Shown: piece by piece, positions 1 to 7,880 of the stretch
How positions within the stretch are numbered: position 1 is the first letter of the stretch
Layout: each line of letters starts with the position of its first letter
Assembly (NCBI GenBank): GCA_002422305.1
Contig: DIUG01000042.1
Coordinates: 10,628-22,914, forward strand
Direction: 5' to 3'
DNA length: 12,287 nucleotides
Source: Patescibacteria group bacterium UBA6164
GTDB lineage: Bacteria > Patescibacteriota > Gracilibacteria > BD1-5 > UBA6164
The notes under the pieces: generated by a model
What the model was told of the DNA's origin: nothing
Database searches by the model: none
Seen by the model: the letters and a program-made list of their open reading frames with translations, nothing else
Translations under genes and position numbers: made by a program

Positions 1-13
1 TCATCATTCCTTT
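1..13 (-). promoter_or_regulatory. Possible ribosome binding site and start of a leftward gene
   Basis: On the minus strand AAAGGA is followed by two in-frame ATG codons (7-5 and 4-2). The spacing from AAAGGA is 0 or 3 bases, short for a working Shine-Dalgarno, so the true start may lie outside the window. It is notable because no other gene here has a purine-rich ribosome binding site. Only two codons are visible, so no product can be named. Confidence 0.25.
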
Positions 14-74
14 CATTTAGCTATATATTTTATTTCTTTCAAGAAACTATTAATTGGGTATTTAAAGCGATGCA

Positions 75-95
75 CAAAATGTATTATACTTTCTA
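75..95 (-). repeat. 21-base repeat with TATAAT, inverted copy of 12267-12287
   Basis: This segment is identical, after reverse complementation, to the last 21 bases of the window. On the minus strand it reads TAGAAAG-TATAAT-ACATTTTG and forms the -10 region of the leftward promoter described at 83-111. Confidence 0.7.
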
Positions 96-111
96 CGACT
101 TTTTTACAAAA
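83..111 (-). promoter_or_regulatory. Leftward promoter at the left edge
   Basis: Read on the minus strand, a perfect TATAAT (-10; 88 down to 83) lies 17 bases after TTTTGT (111 to 106); TTGTAA with a 15-base spacer is an alternative -35. Transcription would start near 76 and run off the left edge. On the minus strand, AAAGGA (13 to 8) is followed at once by ATGATGA (7 to 1), so a leftward gene may begin at or just beyond the window edge. The -10 lies inside a 21-base sequence repeated in inverted orientation at the right end of the window. Confidence 0.45.
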
Positions 112-177
112 AAGATTTGCTATTTAAATAATATCTGTATAATATTTAAGAGAAATGTTTTGTTTAAGTTTTTTCCT

Positions 178-207
178 TTGTGCTAGGCCTCTAATATAAG
201 TCATAAT
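178..207 (+). promoter_or_regulatory. Possible promoter of the RRM gene
   Basis: TTGTGC (178-183) and CATAAT (202-207) are separated by 18 bases and lie about 55 bases before the RRM start codon. A second -10-like TATAAT lies at 138-143, with a poor -35 (TTGCTA, 15-base spacer). The region is so AT-rich that either could be chance. Confidence 0.3.
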
Positions 208-261
208 ACTAAGTATAAAATAAACTATTTTCTCACATTTTATTTTTTTATTTAGTTAAAA

Positions 262-522
262 ATGGAAACTAATAAATTATTCATTGGAGGGTTATCATGG
301 GGGTTAGATTGGCAAGAAGTTAAAGATGTATTTAAAGAATACGGAGAAGTAACTTTCGTTAAAGTTATCAAAGATAGAGAAACAGGAAGATCAAAAGGTT
401 TTGGTTTTGTTGAATTTTCTAATATAGAAGATGCTATCAAAGCTAAAGAAGCTATGGATGGAGCTGAAGTTGATGGAAGAACTATCAAAGTTGATTATGC
501 TCAAGAAAAAAAAGAAGATTAA
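262..522 (+). CDS. Small RRM-domain RNA-binding protein
   Basis: This 86-residue protein is essentially one RNA recognition motif. RNP2 is LFIGGL (residues 6-11) and RNP1 is KGFGFVEF (45-52), including the aromatic residues that stack on RNA bases. An acidic/basic tail (QEKKED) follows the domain. Stand-alone RRM proteins of this size are known in cyanobacteria and other bacteria, where several respond to cold; a role in RNA chaperoning or stability is inferred from the family. The start is the first ATG in frame and has no Shine-Dalgarno. All nine glycines are GGN and none is TGA, unlike every gene to the right, which may mean high expression or strong codon selection. The gene stands alone and ends 17 bases before a palindromic terminator shared with the converging corA-like gene. 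Confidence 0.93.
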   Translation: METNKLFIGGLSWGLDWQEVKDVFKEYGEVTFVKVIKDRETGRSKGFGFVEFSNIEDAIKAKEAMDGAEVDGRTIKVDYAQEKKED

Positions 523-538
523 TATTAAATTGTTCTTC

Positions 539-577
539 AAAAAAATACTAAATTATTAAATAATTTAGTATTTTTTT
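539..577. terminator. Bidirectional intrinsic terminator
   Basis: This is a perfect palindrome with two 19-base arms (539-557 and 559-577), of the form A7-TACTAAATTATT with its complement. It gives a hairpin flanked by A and T runs on both sides, so it can terminate the RRM gene from the left and the corA-like gene (stop at 584) from the right. Confidence 0.85.
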
Positions 578-583
578 ATTTTA

Positions 584-1495
584 TTAAAATTTTCCTTTTT
601 TTCTCATAATAATATATATAAAAATCATAATAATTGTTGTTATTGCTAATAAAAAATATACAGAATTACTACTTTCTTGTAATGGTAAATCAATATTCAT
701 TCAATAAAATGAAGTAAGTAATGTTAAAGGTAATATAAAAGCAGAAAAAAATGTAAGTATTTTCATTACATAATTCACATTCATATCAACTATTCATTTA
801 TAAGTATCTTCTATATTTATAATATGTTCTTCTAAAATTGTAATACTATTTACTATATATAAAACTTTATCTTCTAAATCTTCAAAATATTCTTCTATTT
901 CTCATTTAAATATTTTATTTATATTTGATTCTGTAGATCTCATAACAGCTACTTGTGGTAAAAACATATGTTTTAAAAAAATTATATTTCTCTTTTTTAT
1001 CATTATATCTTTAACAAGTTTATAATTAATATCTTCAAAAACTAGTTTTTCTAATAATTTTAAATCTTTTTTTGAACTATCTATAGATTTAAATATTTTT
1101 TCAAACATAGATTCTATTATTTCATATAATATATATCAAGAATATAATTTTGTATTTTCATTATCATAAAAATCTTGTTTTTCATATTTTGTAAAAATTT
1201 TATCTATATGTATTCATGGAAAATTTCTAAATGTAATAAGTAAATCCTTTCTCAAAAATATATTAAATTCATTTAATTCATATGATTTTGTACTTATACT
1301 ATATTTAGGAAAATGTAAAACCATAAAAAAATAATCATCATAAGAGTCTATTCTAGCTCTTTGATTTTCTTCCATACAAGCTTCTATATCTAATTCATGA
1401 AAATCATGTTCTTTTAAAACTGCATAAATTTCTTTTTTTTCTAAATTAAAACCATCAATCCATGTAATTCATTTTATTTTTAATTCTCTTATCAT
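584..1495 (-). CDS. corA: CorA-family divalent cation (Mg2+/Co2+) channel
   Basis: The 303-residue protein reads through only with TGA as glycine. Near the C-terminus the CorA signature YGMN (GMN at residues 265-267) sits between two hydrophobic segments: one ending in ILPLTLLTSF, the other containing FLLAITTIIMIFIYIIM and followed by a basic tail. The long N-terminal part is soluble, mixed alpha/beta then helical (about residues 100-240), as in CorA. The glycine of the GMN selectivity motif is encoded by TGA (703-701). The length is close to the usual CorA size (about 316). Its ATG lies 26 bases after the stop of the mscS-type gene on the same strand, so the two are probably co-transcribed. 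No Shine-Dalgarno is seen. Family assignment is firm; which metal it carries is inferred. Confidence 0.92.
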
Positions 1496-1521
1496 TATTA
1501 CAATTTAATTTTTATTATAAA

Positions 1522-2541
1522 TTATTTATCAGAACTAATGAGTCTAATTTCAAGTGGTATACTATCTTTTATATGTAAATCAGTTTGAGGAAAAGGAATT
1601 GTTATATTATTTTCATTTAATGCTTTATATACCAATCTTAAAAAAAGTCATCTTGTTGATACTGGTGTTTTAGATTCATCTCATTCAATCCAAACATTTA
1701 ATAAAAAATCTACACTATTACTAGACATAGAAACCATTGCTATACTAGGAAAAAGTTTTTCTGTTTTAATGAAATCTAAATCAGACTCTAATAATGTTCA
1801 TAAAATTACTTCTTCCACTTTTTCAAAAGTAGTTCAATATGCTACTCAAAATGGGATTTGTAATCTATTTTTATTATCTCAACGAGTCCAGTTTATAATA
1901 TTATTTTGTACAAAACTTTGGTTAGGTACTATTATATCTATATTATTACTTGTCCTTATAGTTGTTGATCTCATATTTATTTCTTTTACATTTCATCTTA
2001 AGTCATTTCATAACTCTATATAATCTCAAGTTTTTATGCTCTGTTCAAACATAAGTATTATACCCGAAATAAAATTAGATACAATAGTTTGTAAACCAAA
2101 ACCAATACCAACTGATAATGCAGATACAATCATTGTGAAATTTGATAAATCTATTCAAATAATTTTTAAAGAAATTATAATTACAATACCTATTATAACA
2201 TAATAACCCATATTTGCTAAAATGGTAATTGTACCATATGATACATTTTTATTTCTCTTTTTTATTGAATAAATCAATTTTTGATAATATTTTCATATAG
2301 ATAATCATAATAAAAGAGTGAAAATAAAAGTTAGTAAATTAAAAAGACTTGTATTAATATCTATAAATGAAAGAATTGGATATTTTAAAACTACGGATAC
2401 TTCCTTTAAAAAAGGAGAAAAATTTTGTAAAAAAGAAAATTTTTGATAGTAAGAAATTCATATAATTATTATTATAATTAATATAAAAAAGTATAATAAA
2501 TAATTTAAAACTCTACTTTTTATTAATTGTAAAATCGACAT
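1522..2541 (-). CDS. mscS: MscS-family small-conductance mechanosensitive channel
   Basis: The 339-residue integral membrane protein opens to release solutes under hypo-osmotic shock. It has N-terminal hydrophobic segments near residues 14-30, 60-80 and 105-122. The pore-helix and beta-domain signature follows (about residues 138-175), with VSALSVGIGFGLQ then NFISGIILMFEQ and KTGDYIEL. Further on come IIVPNQSFVQNNIINW and, near the C-terminus, ITIPFPQTDLHI, all typical of the MscS beta and alpha/beta domains. It is longer than E. coli MscS (286 residues), mainly through an extra N-terminal membrane region. Several glycines are TGA. A promoter lies just upstream and the corA-like gene follows at 26 bases, so this looks like a two-gene ion/osmotic homeostasis unit. 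Confidence 0.94.
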
Positions 2542-2572
2542 AATAAATAAATATTAATATTAAATATTTTAT

Positions 2573-2601
2573 ATTATACATCAATTTTTTATTTGATACA
2601 A
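2573..2601 (-). promoter_or_regulatory. Promoter of the mscS-corA unit
   Basis: On the minus strand TTGTAT (2601-2596) and a perfect TATAAT (2578-2573) are separated by 17 bases. The predicted start leaves a leader of roughly 25 bases before the ATG at 2541, with no Shine-Dalgarno. This is the best-formed promoter in the window. Confidence 0.6.
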
Positions 2602-2603
2602 AT

Positions 2604-2636
2604 AAAAAGAATATTTTTGTAAAAAATATTCTTTTT
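2604..2636. terminator. Palindromic hairpin, probable terminator
   Basis: A perfect 15-base stem (2604-2618 with 2622-2636) of the form AAAAAGAATATTTTT has a 3-base loop and A/T tails on both sides. It sits directly behind the -35 of the mscS-type gene and could insulate that promoter from leftward read-through of the secreted-protein gene. Confidence 0.6.
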
Positions 2637-2646
2637 TCAGAAACTA

Positions 2647-2685
2647 AAAAAAGTGAAGTATTTAAAAAAAATACTCCACTTTTTT
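2647..2685 (-). terminator. Intrinsic terminator of the secreted-protein gene
   Basis: On the minus strand AAAAAAGTGGAGTATTT pairs with AAATACTTCACTTTTTT across a short loop, with a single mismatch (A at 2656 against C at 2676), and ends in a run of seven T. It lies about 55 bases after the stop at 2740. Confidence 0.8.
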
Positions 2686-2739
2686 ATAACTTAATTTTAA
2701 TTTCCTAATCTTATTTTAAACAAAATATTTATATTTTAA

Positions 2740-3246
2740 TTATCTTAATTTTCAAAAATGTTTACCTTTTTTATTATATTTAAAACCTTCTAACATAGAT
2801 TCTTCTTCATTTGTCAAAGTTTCTCAAGCTTTTCTTTTCTCCATTATTGTTTTAAATTCTTCCATTTTAGCTTTCATTTCAGCTCTTTCTTTTATAATTT
2901 CATTTCTTATTACTTCTTGTTCACTAGTTAATTTACCTCAAGCAAGTAAAGTATCAATTACAGATTCCTTTAATCCCCTTTTTACTAATTGTTCTTCTGT
3001 TTTTTTATTATAAAATTCAATTTTCTGTTCATCAGTCATTGAATTTAAAGCTATTTTTTCCTCATTTGTTAAATTATTTTTCATTAAACCACCTTTAAAA
3101 TATTCCATTCAAGATCATTTTTTTAAATTTTTAAAAAATGGCATATTTTTAGAATTTATATTAGTATCATTAGCAAATGTAGCTCAAACTCAAGCTGTCA
3201 AAATACCAGAAATTAAAATACCTGCAACTATTTTCTTATTTATCAT
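2740..3246 (-). CDS. Small secreted helical protein with LT-x-E-E/Q repeats
   Basis: The 168-residue protein begins with a clear signal peptide: MINKK, a hydrophobic core (residues 6-22), and a likely cleavage after ATFA (25). The mature part is charged and helical, with a repeated helix-start motif: LTNEEK (59-64), MTDEQK (70-75), LTSEQE (106-111) and LTNEEE (144-149). The stretch 112-139 is a strongly charged helix (EIIKERAEMKAKMEEFKTIM). The repeats recall extracytoplasmic helical proteins of the Spy/CpxP kind, but I do not recognise the family, and a periplasmic or surface role is inferred from the signal peptide alone. Seven of 15 glycines are TGA. The C-terminus is basic (KYNKKGKHFGKLR). 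The gene is monocistronic, has its own terminator, and has no Shine-Dalgarno. Confidence 0.82.
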
Positions 3247-3389
3247 AAATTTATTATAATTAAGATTTAAAATAATTTCTTTTACAAATTAAATATTTTT
3301 ACCTAATATTTTATATATTTTAACTTATATAATTATTACTTTTATATTATTAATTTTACTTTTTAAAATAAAAGATTATATTTTAAATG

Positions 3390-3436
3390 CAAAGGAAACT
3401 TTGTGTTTGTAGTGTAACCTCGTAGTTACACTTTTT
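3390..3436 (+). terminator. Tandem hairpins with T-tail (terminator or small-RNA end)
   Basis: The first hairpin is CAAAG-GAAA-CTTTG (3390-3403), a short stem closed by a GNRA tetraloop. The second is AGTGTAAC (3411-3418) paired with GTTACACT (3425-3432) around a 6-base loop, followed by TTTTT. The second has the form of a rightward intrinsic terminator, yet no gene lies upstream on this strand. It may therefore end an undescribed small RNA. The core TGTAAC-N6-GTTACA could instead be a protein-binding palindrome. Confidence 0.45.
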
Positions 3437-3471
3437 ATTATATTTCTAAAATATAAGAATTAATTAAGAAT
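3412..3471 (+). repeat. Copy 1 of a diverged 60-base repeat
   Basis: The copy begins GTGTAAC and ends AATTAAGAA. It matches 3555-3615 in order along its length: GTGTAA, GTTACA, TATTATAT, TAAGAAT and AATTAAGAA are shared, with one base of length difference in the loop. This copy has the stronger palindrome. Confidence 0.5.
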
Positions 3472-3554
3472 TCTATAAAAATAGATTTTTTTTTGTTAAA
3501 TAGTTAATAAATATATTATATTAATTTTAAAAAACTTTTCTCATTTTTATTCAC

Positions 3555-3615
3555 TGTGTAATATTCGAGGTTACATTTTGTATTATATGTTTATTAAGTA
3601 AGAATAAATTAAGAA
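3555..3615 (+). repeat. Copy 2 of a diverged 60-base repeat
   Basis: This is the second copy of the segment at 3412-3471. Its palindrome is weakened to TGTAA / TTACA and the T-tail is interrupted (TTTTG). The 10-mer TGTAACCTCG of copy 1 appears here on the opposite strand, because the core is palindromic. Confidence 0.45.
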
Positions 3616-3696
3616 AAATATTTATTATTCTTTAATACATAAAGTATAATCAGTTTTTCTTATTTCACCTAACTTATTTAAGGAATAGTTGTTTTT

Positions 3697-3725
3697 TTGT
3701 AAAATAATCTAAAAAATGATATACT
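3697..3725 (+). promoter_or_regulatory. Promoter of the rightward operon
   Basis: TTGTAA (3697-3702) and TATACT (3720-3725) are separated by 17 bases. The predicted start near 3732 leaves a leader of about 25 bases before the ATG at 3757, the same leader length as for the mscS-type gene. No Shine-Dalgarno is present. Confidence 0.5.
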
Positions 3726-3756
3726 AAGACCATAATATAAAATAAGTCTAATTTAT

Positions 3757-4800
3757 ATGTGAAAAATAATAAAACAATCAGTTGAAAAAATAACTATTAA
3801 TAAGCAAAAATTTAACCTTGGAATGAAATGAAGTTTCAAGATTGATTTTGCTAATGACAGTTTTTGACCTTATAATTATAAATTTGAAAGAGAGGACTGT
3901 TATTTTAATGATTGATTAGAGGATAGATGAACAAAAATATTTCCTCTAAAAAACAAAAAGTTTGATAATACAGAAATTTTTTTAGAAACAGATGATATAT
4001 TTATAGCTATTTGAGAAAGATGAAGTCTTATATGATGAGATAAAACATTTGTGGATATAATAAATATCAAAACAGAACAAAAACAAAGGATATTTACAGA
4101 TGAAGTAAATTTAATATATAATTCAGATGATAGTATTATAATAAATTGTAAATTAGAAAAAGTTTTTAAGACTTTATTTTTAGATTTAGATACATTAGAA
4201 ATAAAAAAGGAAAAACAAGAAGAATTGCAAGCTTTTTTTAAGTCTGTATATAATGTTTTAGAAAATAAATGGTATTTGCTTGATTTTAATAATAGAAATA
4301 AAATATATGAAAATATAAAATATATAGATGGTTATTTTAAATTAATATCAAGAAATACTAAGTGAAAACCAGAAAGCTTTAATAGAAAAACTTTCACTTT
4401 ATATTTTGATAAAAAAAGTATCAATGTTTGGTTTCAAAATAATAATATAAATAAAAAAAAAATATTAAAGTATGAGAATTTTTTAAAAAAAAGAAACTTT
4501 ATAAATAACCAAAATTATATTTTATGAGATTTTATAAAAAGAAAAATTATTATAGAATTTATTAAATATAAAATATCTAATCAAAATACTTTTCATTCAA
4601 TTATTCTTATTATTTCATATTTAATAATAAAAACTAATTTTCCAAAATGATATTATGATATATTATTATTTGAAAATTATGAAAAAGGGTTTTCGTTTGA
4701 TTTTAAAGATATTCCATATAAAGGTAATAACATAGGTATTACAAAATCCTTTTATATAAAACAAAATGTAGAAAATAATTATAATACTAAAGATTCATAA
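3757..4800 (+). CDS. Unrecognised 347 aa protein, first gene of the operon
   Basis: I do not recognise this protein. It reads through from ATG to TAA only with TGA as glycine (12 of 17 glycines are TGA). It looks soluble and mixed alpha/beta in the first two thirds, with alternating hydrophobic strands such as TEIFLETDDIFIAIGE and DDSIIINCKLEKVF, then KTFTLYFDKKSINVWF. The C-terminal third is basic and helical (KKRNFINNQNYILGDFIKRK), followed by one strongly hydrophobic stretch FHSIILIISYLIIKT (near residue 285) that could be a buried helix or a single membrane helix. A run of ten A at 4453-4462 lies inside the frame. The next gene starts 4 bases after its stop, so the two are probably translated together and may act together. 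The start is the first in-frame ATG downstream of the promoter. Confidence 0.8.
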
Positions 4801-4804
4801 ACTC

Positions 4805-5593
4805 ATGCAAAACATAACAACTATATATCGTTTTAACACTCCTTTTTTAGATAAAGATAAAGAAATAAATCAAATAAATTTAATATTAGATAAAATAAAA
4901 ACATCTTTAAAATTTGAAAGTTTACTTTTTATTGAAAAGAAAAAAATAGTTTGAGATTATTATAAGATAACTTTAGAATTTCAAGATAATTTATGAAAAA
5001 TAGATTTATTTTATGTAAATGAAATTTGAGAATATTATCTACCAATATTTGAGCTAGATATTTTTTTAAATAATACATTTTTAATTAATGATACCAATAA
5101 AAAAAGAGCAGTTAAATTTTTAACTAATATATTTGAATCTTTTGATTGATTAAATGAAAAAGAGTATTTAATAGATATAGATAAAAACTTATATTATAAA
5201 TGATTTTTAAAAAGAAAAATCTATCCTCATTATGATTTTACAAATATTGTAATAATACAAAAAGAATTTGAAAATAAAAAATGAATGAAATTATTAGAGA
5301 ATTTTATAATTAATTTTAATAACAAAAATTTTATATTAAAAAAAGAAAACTCAAAAGAATATCACAAAATTCATTCCCTACTTCTTTATTTTATATATCT
5401 AGTATTTATAATGCATGAAAATATTATAAATATAAATAAAACTCAAAAATGATTAAATAATATTTATGTATGATATTATGATGCTCATAAAAAACATATG
5501 GAGCAAAGACTTTCCTTTTTATGAGATTTGAATATAGTTATATTTAAAGAATATAAAGAAAAACTAGAATTACTTTTTAAATTATTTTCATAA
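4805..5593 (+). CDS. Unrecognised 262 aa protein, second gene of the operon
   Basis: No family is recognised. All nine glycines are TGA, so the gene is invisible as a whole under the standard code. The N-terminal part resembles an alpha/beta fold (YYKITLEF, GKIDLFYV, YYLPIFELDIFL). The middle is lysine-rich (GFLKRKIYPHYDF). Near residue 195 there is a hydrophobic stretch HSLLLYFIYLVFIMHE, followed by an amphipathic C-terminal helix. The hydrophobic stretch occupies a similar place, and has a similar His-Ser start, to one in the preceding 347 aa protein (FHSIILIISYLII), so the two may be distant relatives or share a partner. The M50 gene starts 13 bases after its stop. Confidence 0.8.
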
Positions 5594-5606
5594 TATACAT
5601 ATAAAT

Positions 5607-6254
5607 ATGAATAAAAATTCTCTAAATACAATTATAATTATTTTTATAATTTATATAATAATAAAATTTATACCTTACTGAAATTATATATTATACCCTA
5701 TTAATTTGATAGTAACTTTTTTACATGAATTTTGACATGCATTTTTCGCTCTTATTACAGGTTGAAGTATTAAATCAATAAAAATAAATACTGATTGAAG
5801 TTGACTTGCTACTACTATTTGATGAATTAGATGATTAGTGATTATATGATGATATATTTGATCAGCTATATTTTGAAATATACTTTTGTATTATTCAATT
5901 ATTTGAAAAAATAAAACAGCAGAATATATAAGTATATTTTTATGATTATTAATGATTTTTTCAGCTATAATATGGTTTTCTTGAATTATTTCATCATTAA
6001 TACTTATTACAATTTGAGCTTTTATAATTTTTATAGCTTTAAAAACAAATTATGATAAAATATTTTTATGATTTATAGGTCTTGCTAGTTTGTTTTATAT
6101 TATTGAGGATTTTAGAGTTTGACCTAGTAGTGATTTAGCAAAATTTAGCGAAATATTTATAATAATTCCTCAATTTGTATGGATGTATATTTGGCTTTTT
6201 ATAGTTTTGGGAATTACTTTTTATAATTTAAGAATGCTTTTAAAGAAGTGATAA
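5607..6254 (+). CDS. M50B-like integral membrane zinc metalloprotease
   Basis: The 215-residue, very hydrophobic protein carries the zinc site HEFGH (40-44) in its second hydrophobic segment. Next come TGGSIKSIKI and GSGLATT, then GGYIGSAIFG, the order seen in peptidase M50B-like proteins. A later Asp in PSSDL (D176) is a plausible third zinc ligand, followed by a last membrane segment around residues 187-207. I count about six membrane segments. The family cuts membrane proteins within the bilayer; the substrate here is unknown. The glycine of HEFGH is TGA (5733-5735), and 19 of 22 glycines are TGA. The frame ends TGA-TAA, that is Gly then stop. Neighbours are a 262 aa unknown (13 bases upstream) and a patatin (27 bases downstream), suggesting a membrane-related operon. 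Confidence 0.9.
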
Positions 6255-6281
6255 AGTTAAATATTTTTTAAAATAATAATT

Positions 6282-7085
6282 ATGCAAAAAAAATACTCTC
6301 TTGCTCTTGGTTGATGAGCTGCTAGATGAATTGCTCATATATGAGTGATAAAATATTTTGAAGAAAATAATATAGAAATAAATGAAATTGCTTGAACTAG
6401 TATGTGAGCTATAGTTTGAGCTTGTCTAGCTATTTGAAAGACAAGTAAAGAGATGGAAAAAATAATCTCTGAAGTCAAGTTTTTAAAATTAATAGACCTA
6501 AACTTTAAAGAATCTCTATTGTCTGGAGATAAAGTGTATCTCTTACTACAAGATATTTTTTGAAATACATTAATACAAGATACAAAAATTCCCCTAAAAA
6601 TAATTTCAACAAATCTAGAAACTTGAGAAAAATATATATTTAAAACTTGAAAAATAATAGATGCTATAAGAGCAAGTATAAGCTTGCCTTCTATTTTTAA
6701 ACCTTATGAAATTGATTGAGTAAAGTATTTAGATTGATGACTTAATTCAAATTTGCCAGTTTTAGAATTAGATTGAAAAAACATCTTAGCTGTTAGTGTT
6801 ATTAGAGAAGAAAATAAAAAAATAAACACTCATGAAAAAATATTTTGATTAAATTTTAAAACCTCTTTTTGGAAATATAATTATAAAGTCTTAAAAAGGA
6901 CTATTTCTATAATTATGAAAAATAATGAGGATTTTTCAATTAGTATAGCTACGAGTCAATGAAAAAATATTTTTCTATTAAAACCAAAAGTATGGGATTA
7001 TGAATATTTTGATTTTTTAAAATATGAAGAAATTATAAAACTATGATATGATGAGTGCATTGAGATTGATAATATAAAAGTTTAA
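6282..7085 (+). CDS. Patatin-like phospholipase (RssA/PNPLA type)
   Basis: The 267-residue protein has all elements of the Ser-Asp dyad hydrolases. The oxyanion loop is GGGAARG (10-16), the nucleophile elbow is GTSMG with Ser40, and the catalytic Asp is in DGG (151-153), followed by LNSNLPV. The fold would hydrolyse ester bonds of phospholipids or other lipids. There is no signal peptide, so it should act in the cytoplasm or at the inner face of the membrane. The length fits the short bacterial RssA-like class. Eighteen of 20 glycines are TGA, including both glycines around the catalytic Ser and those after the catalytic Asp. It follows the M50 protease gene by 27 bases, so the two probably share a transcript. 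Confidence 0.93.
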
Positions 7086-7091
7086 TTTTAA

Positions 7092-7119
7092 TTGATATTT
7101 TAAATTAATATGTTAATAT
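7092..7119 (+). promoter_or_regulatory. Possible promoter of the helicase gene set
   Basis: In the 73-base gap after the patatin gene, TTGATA (7092-7097) and TAATAT (7114-7119) are separated by 16 bases. This gap is the largest in the rightward run, so a separate promoter here is plausible, but the bases are almost all A/T and the match is modest. Confidence 0.3.
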
Positions 7120-7158
7120 TTATGTGTAAATAATTTAATTTTTAATAAAATATAACCT

Positions 7159-7866
7159 ATGCAAAATATTGAATTATATGATGATAAAACAGAAAATTAT
7201 GTTTTATCTCAAGTTTTTAAAAATTCTAAAACTATTGAAATACTAAAAGATATACATGATATTCTTGATAAAAAAGAAGATATAGATTTTTGACAAAATA
7301 TAAACTTTTTATCTACTCTATATAAAAAAGTATGATTTATAAATGAATCAAAACTTGATAATGAAACAAAAACTGATTTGATGATTTTGTTTTTTTGAGA
7401 TGATATTTTATCTATAGATTATTTACCTTGAGTAATTAAATGATATGCAAAAGATATTGAGAAATTTAAAAACTTAGATATAGAAAAAAAGGGGTTTATT
7501 TTTTATCTAATAGAATTAGTTGTTGATAAAAAAATAAATATTCATGATGATCATTATCTTTTTTTTATGGAATCAAAAAAAGATAGAGAATTAATTTGTG
7601 AAATAATTATTGAGCTTTGTAATTATTGACTTGAATTACTTAAAAAAGATATTGATTATTTATTAGATCAACAACATACATTTTTTGACAAATATTTCTC
7701 ATTTAATGAGAATTATTTGAAAGATAAAGAATTAGAATGGTTTAGAAAACACTTTTATGAGATGGTTCAATATATGTATATATATCTTACTTCAAAAAAT
7801 GAAATAAAAAATAAAATATCACAAATACAAACAAGAATTGAAAATAAACTAAAGTTTTGTACTTAA
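7159..7866 (+). CDS. Unrecognised 235 aa acidic helical protein
   Basis: No family is recognised. The protein is predicted soluble, strongly helical and acidic in its first two thirds (for example DDKTENYV, DIHDILDKKEDIDF, KKDIDYLLDQQ). It has an aromatic, lysine-rich C-terminal helix (EWFRKHFYEMVQYMYIYL) and ends KLKFCT. A cluster of acidic and histidine residues (INIHDDHYLFFMESKKDRE, near residues 130-149) is the only stretch that looks like a possible metal site; this is a guess. Six of seven glycines are TGA. The helicase gene begins 14 bases after its stop, so the two are probably made together, and a partner or regulator role for the helicase is inferred from position only. Confidence 0.8.
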
Positions 7867-7880
7867 AAAAATCATATAAA

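Larger units (their letters stand above)
3247..3756. other. Gene-free region between diverging genes
   Basis: About 510 bases separate the secreted-protein gene (leftward) from the long rightward operon. I see no open frame under table 25 with coding character and no tRNA. The region holds a T-tailed hairpin (3411-3436) with a small GNRA hairpin just before it, a diverged copy of that hairpin region (3555-3615), and the promoter of the rightward operon (3697-3725). A weak rightward TTTACA (3281-3286), 17 bases, TAATAT (3304-3309) could start a short RNA ending at the hairpin. Confidence 0.5.

Noticed and set aside
252..488. Leftward open frame of 78 codons opposite the RRM gene
   Set aside because: It is antisense to a gene with clear RNP1 and RNP2 motifs and has no coding character of its own.
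902..1108. Leftward 68-codon frame
   Set aside because: It is only the part of the corA-like gene that lies between TGA glycine codons; with table 25 it is internal to 584-1495.
1769..2023. Rightward 84-codon frame
   Set aside because: It is antisense to the well-supported mscS-type gene.
4051..4365. Separate 104 aa gene
   Set aside because: It is in frame with, and internal to, the 347 aa gene; its apparent ends are TGA glycine codons.
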